Positions 37,219 to 41,573 of a stretch of DNA of 41,573 nt are shown here, piece by piece. How positions within the stretch are numbered: position 1 is the stretch's first letter; every line of letters starts with the position of its first letter. The DNA is from Thiohalophilus sp046483665 (GTDB taxonomy: Bacteria > Pseudomonadota > Gammaproteobacteria > UBA6429 > Thiohalophilaceae). The notes below the pieces were generated by a model. The model was not told the origin of the DNA and did not search any database. It was given only the letters and a program-made list of their open reading frames with translations. The translations under genes were made by a program, and so were the position numbers. The DNA is taken from contig NZ_JAWOCR010000029.1 of the NCBI RefSeq assembly GCF_046483665.1, positions 1 to 41,573 of the forward strand, written 5' to 3'.

Positions 37219-37737
37219 TTAGCCGTTCGGCTTACTCCGCGGGTCGGATGTACTGATGAAGTCCTCGATGATCTCCACCGGCACCGCTCCCACCTGCTGG
37301 GCCGTGAGTTGGCCGGAGGGGTTATACAACAGGAAGGTCGGCGTACCGACCCAGCGAGCGCCGCTTTGCTGCCTGAACCAGTCCGCAACCGCTTCCGCGT
37401 TACCGATGAGATTGGGGAAATCAACCTTGTGCCGCCGGATAAAGTCCCTGGCGTCTGTTTTACCGGCCCAGCCATCGATGGAGATTCCAACCATGCGGGC
37501 ATCCTGATCGGAATGCACAAAATGAAAATCGACATAATTATGGATTTCACGATTACAGATATGACAGTCCGAAGCCCAGATCATGACCACCGTCCACTGA
37601 CCTCCGCCAGTGAACTCCTCGATAGAGCGGGGCTCGCCTTCAAAATCCTTCAACGCGGCCTCACCCAGGGCCAGTCCGGGGAACAGACAAACCAGTAACA
37701 AACCTAATCGCAACAAACCTGAATTCTGTAATGGCAT
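37219..37737 (-). CDS. TlpA-like periplasmic thioredoxin-fold protein
   Basis: A 172-aa exported protein. Signal peptide LLRLGLLLVCLFPGLALG with cleavage near ALG-EAA. The thioredoxin-like domain has VVMIWASDCHICNREI with Cys58 and Cys61 (CHIC), a long insertion of the TlpA/AhpC kind (MVGISIDGWAGKTDARDFI) and the cis-Pro in VGTPTFLLYN. It should act as a periplasmic thiol-disulfide exchanger, as in cytochrome c or copper-site maturation; no such genes are adjacent. The Shine-Dalgarno is weak. 489 bp of apparently gene-free sequence follow its 3' end. Confidence 0.9.
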   Translation of the reverse strand: MPLQNSGLLRLGLLLVCLFPGLALGEAALKDFEGEPRSIEEFTGGGQWTVVMIWASDCHICNREIHNYVDFHFVHSDQDARMVGISIDGWAGKTDARDFIRRHKVDFPNLIGNAEAVADWFRQQSGARWVGTPTFLLYNPSGQLTAQQVGAVPVEIIEDFISTSDPRSKPNG

Positions 37738-38000
37738 AACTCTATAAACCTGCTAATGATTGAATATCAACCCCTGTCATTGTGAAGAATACGACAGCCG
37801 CCAGAACACCGGTTCCGGAATTCTGAACGCAGCTGGCAATCGCGGGGAGATTATTTTTCTGACTCCGAATCAGACAAAATTTGCCTGCCAATTATTCCAC
37901 AACCCTCGAAACAGCGCCGGCCCGCGTGACCAATACGCAATAGACGACCACTGACCATTTTCATTACACTTGATTGGCTAACAACACAGGTTAAAACCCC

Positions 38001-38429
38001 ATGATTTCAACTGACTTTGACACCTCGAGCGACGCTGAAACTGCGTTTTATGCCGCTTTCAGCGGCGGTAATCTGGAGGCAATGCGCCAGGTCTGGCTGG
38101 TTGGCGATGACACCAGCTGCATTCATCCGATGGGGGATCGACTGCTCGGCACCCACGCCATTCTCAAAAGCTGGGAAACCATTCTCAGAAATACCGGAGA
38201 TATCATCGTTGAATTATCCGATCGGGTGATTCATGCCACCGATCAGTTCGCCGTGCATACACTGGTAGAGAACATTCATTCCCTCGAAGAACCGGAAAAC
38301 ATTTTCCGTTTCGTTGTGACAAACATTTACCAGCAAACCGCCGACGGCTGGAAGATGATCCTGCATCACGCCTCGCCCATGCCCCGGGATATCTCGCAGG
38401 AAAAAGACCCTGGCCCGGTCGTGCACTGA
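38001..38429 (+). CDS. SnoaL/NTF2-like protein
   Basis: A 142-aa cytosolic protein with the cone-shaped NTF2 fold: DAETAFYAAFSGGNLEAMRQ, VWLVGDDTSCIHPMGDRLLG, then alternating strands ending NIYQQTADGWKMILHHASP. This is the SnoaL_3/DUF4440-like pattern common in small bacterial NTF2 proteins; roles vary from binding to hydrolysis or isomerisation, so function is open. The ATG at 38001 lacks a clear Shine-Dalgarno. The 263 bp between it and the divergent TlpA-like gene contain no gene I can support. Confidence 0.87.
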   Translation: MISTDFDTSSDAETAFYAAFSGGNLEAMRQVWLVGDDTSCIHPMGDRLLGTHAILKSWETILRNTGDIIVELSDRVIHATDQFAVHTLVENIHSLEEPENIFRFVVTNIYQQTADGWKMILHHASPMPRDISQEKDPGPVVH

Positions 38430-38482
38430 TCGCTATTCAATCACACTGCAGCCCCTGACAACGGATACGCCAGACTGAATTT

Positions 38483-38535
38483 CTCTCACCGAGACGCAAC
38501 TAATCTTTTCTGCTCTGCGTCTCTGCGAGAGATTG
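38483..38535. repeat. Fragment of the GC-rich 'CTCTGCGTCTC' repeat family
   Basis: ctctcaccgagacgcaac and an inverted ctctgcgtctctgcgagag flank a short centre; similar to the arms at 3058-3296. Between convergent NTF2-like and trmO genes. Confidence 0.65.
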
Positions 38536-38613
38536 ATCTGGTCAGATAAACCAAGAAACCGATTGATACTACTCTTATGATTTTTTTCGCTGTGTCCTGG
38601 CAAGGCAGGTTAA

Positions 38614-39321
38614 TCAGGTATTGAGCACCGCGATTACATGTACCACACCATGTTGTACCTGCCATTTGATTTCCAGATCATACAAATGCATCCCGAAGAT
38701 CCGCTCGCTGTCGGGTGAGCTATCCTGATAGGCCGGGCGTGGGTCCTGTTGCAACACCTGTTCAATCAGGTCGGCCAGTTCGGGATATTTTCCACTGAAT
38801 GTCTGAAGTTGCTGTCGGGCAGTAGCGGAGAAATTAACCGGCAAGCATTTATCCGGCGCCTGCGGGGCAAATCCGGCACGGGCCTCGGGAATACTATCGG
38901 CATAGGGAATATAGGGCTTGATATCCAGCACCGGCGTACCATCGATCATATCCAGGTTACTCACCTGTAGTATCACCCGACCTTCACCGGTTTGTACGCC
39001 ATCGAGGGCTAACAGGGACAGGCCGATCGGGTTGGGCCGTTGCGGTGAGCGACTGGCGAAAACCCCGACTCGTCGGTTCCCACCAAGGCGCGGCGGACGC
39101 ACAGTCGGCTTCCACGCCTCACGCCGGGCCAAGTGAAAAATAAACACAACCCAGATGTGAGAGAATCCCTCCAGTTCGCGCACCGCCTCTTCCCGATTAT
39201 AAGGGGCCAGAAGTTCAATTTTACCACTGGCTGCCGGCGCCAGACCCGGCTGGCGCGGCACACCGAATTTATCCGGGAAACAGGAATGAACCACGCCAAC
39301 CGGCGAAAATGAATATTCCAT
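38614..39321 (-). CDS. trmO: tRNA (N6-threonylcarbamoyladenosine37-N6)-methyltransferase TrmO
   Basis: A 235-aa cytosolic SAM-dependent enzyme, as long as E. coli TrmO (YaeB/TsaA), which methylates t6A37 to m6t6A in tRNA-Thr. Features: PVGVVHSCFPDKFGVPRQPG, LEGFSHIWVVFIFH, RRVGVFASRSPQRPNPIGLS (the family signature) and DMIDGTPVLDIKPYIPYAD. The ATG at 39321 overlaps the stop of the amidohydrolase gene by one base (TAATG), so it is translationally coupled. Last gene of the zapE-amidohydrolase-trmO operon. Confidence 0.96.
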   Translation of the reverse strand: MEYSFSPVGVVHSCFPDKFGVPRQPGLAPAASGKIELLAPYNREEAVRELEGFSHIWVVFIFHLARREAWKPTVRPPRLGGNRRVGVFASRSPQRPNPIGLSLLALDGVQTGEGRVILQVSNLDMIDGTPVLDIKPYIPYADSIPEARAGFAPQAPDKCLPVNFSATARQQLQTFSGKYPELADLIEQVLQQDPRPAYQDSSPDSERIFGMHLYDLEIKWQVQHGVVHVIAVLNT

Positions 39322-40232
39322 TACTGAATCTTCTGTAACGCATAATCAAAAAAGCGTCGGGCATTGGTCAGCCGGATCTTCTTTTCAACTTCGGGAGGCA
39401 ACTGATTCATCCAGCCTCGATGATAGTCATATAATTCGCCGTACTGGCTCCAGCCATCGTCGGCCTCATGCCAGGTATAGACCTCATGACCGCCGGAAAC
39501 CGGATCGGTCCCGACCATGATGCGATCCTGAAAGCGCAGTATCCACTGGCGCCAGTTCTCCGGGATTGGCTGGCCCCGGACAACGAAATCCCCATAGTGC
39601 CACGGATCCCGCGCTGACATATCGGCCCAGACATTGGGGCAGGCTTCCATCACCGGCGTGATCGCCTCCGGTTGCAAAATCCCCCCGACATGTGCCCACT
39701 GGAAAGTGATATCCGCGTGTTGCTCGCAAATCGACAGCATGTACTCATAACGGGATGAATCGGTATGAATATTGACCGGTACATCATATTCCCTGGCCAG
39801 TTCCATCAAACCGAGAAAGACAGGATTGTCGCGACGAGGTCCGGCCCCCGCAACCAGATGAATCTCCCCCAGGCCGTAAAACTCGCCACTGGCCAGTGCC
39901 GCCCGGGCCTTGTCTACAACCTTCTCGTCGTAAAACCAGTTCAGTCGATTGCCTGCATCGTAATAAGGGGTGTAAAACGGCACAATCCAGTCCTGGCCCA
40001 GCCTCGACAGTTTTAGCGCAAAATCGGACGGCACACTGGAGACCACTGCCAGCACCACATTGTGTTTTTTGAGATCGTCCAGCGCCTGTTCAGGCGTATA
40101 GATTTCGTCCTGATCCCAGTTGTAATGCAGATGGATATCGGCAAAGGGGGGGCGCTCCGGTTGCGATAGCGACTGGCAACCGACCACACTGAATGCTCCG
40201 ACAGTCAAAAACAGGATGAGACGCTGCCACAT
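39321..40232 (-). CDS. Amidohydrolase-family lipoprotein
   Basis: A 303-aa envelope protein. Lipobox VVGCQS (Cys19) after MWQRLILFLTVGAFS. The rest is a metal-dependent TIM-barrel hydrolase: FADIHLHYNWD (metal His pair), GLGEIHLV, VPVNIHTDSSRYEY, FQWAHVGG and MVGTDPVSGG (Asp). This is the amidohydrolase-2/TatD-like pattern (ACMSD-like), here placed in the outer envelope. AAGGAGAATATT precedes the ATG. It lies 11 bp after zapE and overlaps trmO by one base. Substrate unknown. Confidence 0.88.
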   Translation of the reverse strand: MWQRLILFLTVGAFSVVGCQSLSQPERPPFADIHLHYNWDQDEIYTPEQALDDLKKHNVVLAVVSSVPSDFALKLSRLGQDWIVPFYTPYYDAGNRLNWFYDEKVVDKARAALASGEFYGLGEIHLVAGAGPRRDNPVFLGLMELAREYDVPVNIHTDSSRYEYMLSICEQHADITFQWAHVGGILQPEAITPVMEACPNVWADMSARDPWHYGDFVVRGQPIPENWRQWILRFQDRIMVGTDPVSGGHEVYTWHEADDGWSQYGELYDYHRGWMNQLPPEVEKKIRLTNARRFFDYALQKIQ

Positions 40233-40243
40233 AATATTCTCCT

Positions 40244-41350
40244 TCAGGTAAGAGGATTGGTCCGCAAGCGATGCGGTAAGGCAAGATAATCTGCACTGCC
40301 CATTTCGGAAATCCGGCTGACCGCCCGTTCAAAACCGAATGCAAGACGCTTGCCCGCGTACAATTGAGCGGGAGGTACTTCGGCCGCGGCGACCAGTTTG
40401 ACATTATGATCATACAGGGCATCGATCAAGTGCACAAAACGCTTGGCAACATTATCGTGCGCTTCGGTCATAGGAAATATATTACTTATATAGACTGTGT
40501 GAAATTGCTGGGCGATCCGGATATAGTCATTGGCTGAGCGTGGCGTATTGCACAGCGAATTGAAATCGAACCAGATCACGTCGTCAGCCAGAGCCCGGTA
40601 AGCGATCGGCCGTTTGTTAACGATTAACTGACGATCATGCTTGAGTGTATCCGGCGCCATCTTTTCGATCGCACTGGAAATCAATTCTTCACCCTCTTCG
40701 GGTTCAGCGATATAGAAATTCTGACTGGCTTCCAGTAAACGGAATCGGTAATCGGTGCCCTGTTCCAGATCTACTTCACAGGTATGCCACTTGAGCAGCG
40801 TGATGGCAAACATAAAACGTTCACGCTGCAAACCATTTTTGTACAGGTCATCAACAGGTATATTTGACGTAGCTACCAGTGTCACGCCCTTATCGAACAA
40901 TGCCTTGAGCAAACCACCCAGCAACATGGCATCGGCAATGTCATGCACATGAAATTCATCCAGGCACAGCACCTTGAGCTGATCGGCGATTTCATCGGCG
41001 ATAACGACCAGCGGATCGGGAGACCGGGGCAGGTCGCGAAGACGTGCGTGAATATCGATCATAAAACGATGATAGTGTACGCGGTGCTTGTGTCGAAATG
41101 GCAGGCAATCGTAAAAGCTGTCGACCAGGTAGGTCTTGCCTCGTCCGGTGCCGCCACGGACATACAGACCCCGCACCGGTTCTGGCTGGCGACCGAGCAA
41201 ACGCGCCAGCAGTCCTGGACGCCGATGATTCTCTGCCAGCAGTTCTTCGTACAGGCGCTGGGTCTGCTCCACTGCCGCTGCCTGCAGCGGATCATGGACA
41301 AACCCTTCACGCTCGAGATCCGACTGATAGCGCTCTCGGGGTGTACTCAT
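40244..41350 (-). CDS. zapE: Cell division ATPase ZapE (AFG1 family)
   Basis: A 368-aa cytosolic AAA-type ATPase. P-loop VRGGTGRGKTYLVDSFYD (GGTGRGKT at 66-73), Walker B KVLCLDEFHVHDIADA and sensor TLVATSNIPVDDLY are typical of the AFG1/ZapE family. In E. coli ZapE associates with the FtsZ ring and is needed for division under low oxygen or high temperature. The ATG at 41350 gives MSTPRERYQSDL. First gene of the operon with the amidohydrolase lipoprotein and trmO. Divergent from the yqiA-like gene, 101 bp apart. Confidence 0.95.
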   Translation of the reverse strand: MSTPRERYQSDLEREGFVHDPLQAAAVEQTQRLYEELLAENHRRPGLLARLLGRQPEPVRGLYVRGGTGRGKTYLVDSFYDCLPFRHKHRVHYHRFMIDIHARLRDLPRSPDPLVVIADEIADQLKVLCLDEFHVHDIADAMLLGGLLKALFDKGVTLVATSNIPVDDLYKNGLQRERFMFAITLLKWHTCEVDLEQGTDYRFRLLEASQNFYIAEPEEGEELISSAIEKMAPDTLKHDRQLIVNKRPIAYRALADDVIWFDFNSLCNTPRSANDYIRIAQQFHTVYISNIFPMTEAHDNVAKRFVHLIDALYDHNVKLVAAAEVPPAQLYAGKRLAFGFERAVSRISEMGSADYLALPHRLRTNPLT

Positions 41351-41412
41351 AGGGTAAACGGCATTCCTGAACTGGTGTGTCTATTTAATGTATCGTAATA
41401 TTCAGGCGAAAC

Positions 41413-41440
41413 TTGACTCAACATTCGAATATATCAAAAT
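41413..41440 (+). promoter_or_regulatory. Candidate promoter of the yqiA-like gene
   Basis: TTGACT (41413-41418), 16-bp spacer, CAAAAT (41435-41440), 12 bases before the ATG. The -10 is poor and the leader would be very short. Confidence 0.35.
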
Positions 41441-41451
41441 CACGCTAACTC

Positions 41452-41573
41452 ATGATTATTTATCTGCATGGTTTCAACAGCAGCGGGGCCTCGGCCAAAG
41501 GGCAATATCTGCGTGAGAAACTGGATGATATACCGGTACTGACACCAACTTATCATTATGATCCTGCGCGAGC
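41452..41573 (+). CDS. YqiA/UPF0227-like esterase, N-terminal part
   Basis: The first 40 residues of an alpha/beta-hydrolase: MIIYLHGFNSSGASAKGQYL, then REKLDDIPVLTPTYHYDPAR, running off the window. HGFNSSxxSxKxxxL and a following TPxYxxDP are the opening of the YqiA/YcfP (UPF0227) esterases. The remaining catalytic residues are outside the window, so the activity is by family only. Confidence 0.85.
   Translation, partial: MIIYLHGFNSSGASAKGQYLREKLDDIPVLTPTYHYDPAR

Noticed and set aside
36887..37222. 111-aa plus-strand frame behind the Fur-box-like site
   Set aside because: No ribosome site and unlikely composition (Thr/Arg/Pro-rich); it starts at a GTG/ATG inside the AT-rich promoter zone. 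Not accepted as the Fur target.

Overview
The window looks like chromosomal DNA of a moderately GC-rich gammaproteobacterium. Housekeeping genes point there: ispG, mltF, uup, slt, rsd/algQ, ilvD, gloA, trhP (yegQ), trmO, zapE and a yqiA-type esterase. So do small families typical of the group (YdcH/DUF465, DUF2835). The number of redox and cysteine-rich small proteins would suit a sulfur-oxidising Chromatiales-like lineage, but that is inference; no sulfur-oxidation gene is present. I see no rRNA, tRNA, CRISPR array, integrase or transposase.

Layout: 1-6.3 kb holds the 3' end of ispG, mltF behind a DMT transporter, a zinc-ribbon protein, a small unknown gene and uup. 6.4-9.9 kb holds a ydcH-pilZ-thioredoxin/HEAT run, an HDOD gene preceded by a degenerate receiver gene that seems to start at AUU, and two small genes, the second four-cysteine. 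10-14.4 kb is a minus-strand cluster of a VanY-like peptidase, a Csd4-like peptidase and a FliB-like methylase, followed by an orphan MbcA/ParS-like antitoxin. 14.4-16.4 kb has an unknown gene and an HTH-ferredoxin-reductase fusion. 16.4-21.6 kb has a UPF0104-type membrane protein, an AEC transporter, gloA, a MazG-like gene and ilvD. 21.9-25.9 kb has slt, two very small genes, rsd and a YgjP-like metallopeptidase. 26-32.7 kb has trhP, an S41 protease homologue lacking its catalytic dyad, an FGGY kinase and a GDPD-GlpD fusion. 32.8-36.7 kb has a membrane-anchored RRM protein, an FKBP, a second four-cysteine protein, a CarS-like enzyme, a CPPC thioredoxin and an FHA protein. 36.7-41.6 kb has a Fur-box-like site without a target, a TlpA-like protein, an NTF2-like protein, the zapE-amidohydrolase-trmO operon and the start of a yqiA-like gene.

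Most distinctive points: (1) dispersed short repeats with 7-bp or about 9-bp periodicity sit almost only between convergent genes; (2) two cysteine proteins 24 kb apart share the exact spacing C-x12-C-x15-C-x8-C; (3) a tight VanY-Csd4-FliB gene set resembles helical-cell-shape peptidases; (4) a glycerophosphodiesterase and a glycerol-3-phosphate dehydrogenase are fused, facing a glycerol-kinase homologue with altered ligand residues; (5) an S41 homologue has Ser-to-Ala and Lys-to-Ala at the catalytic positions.
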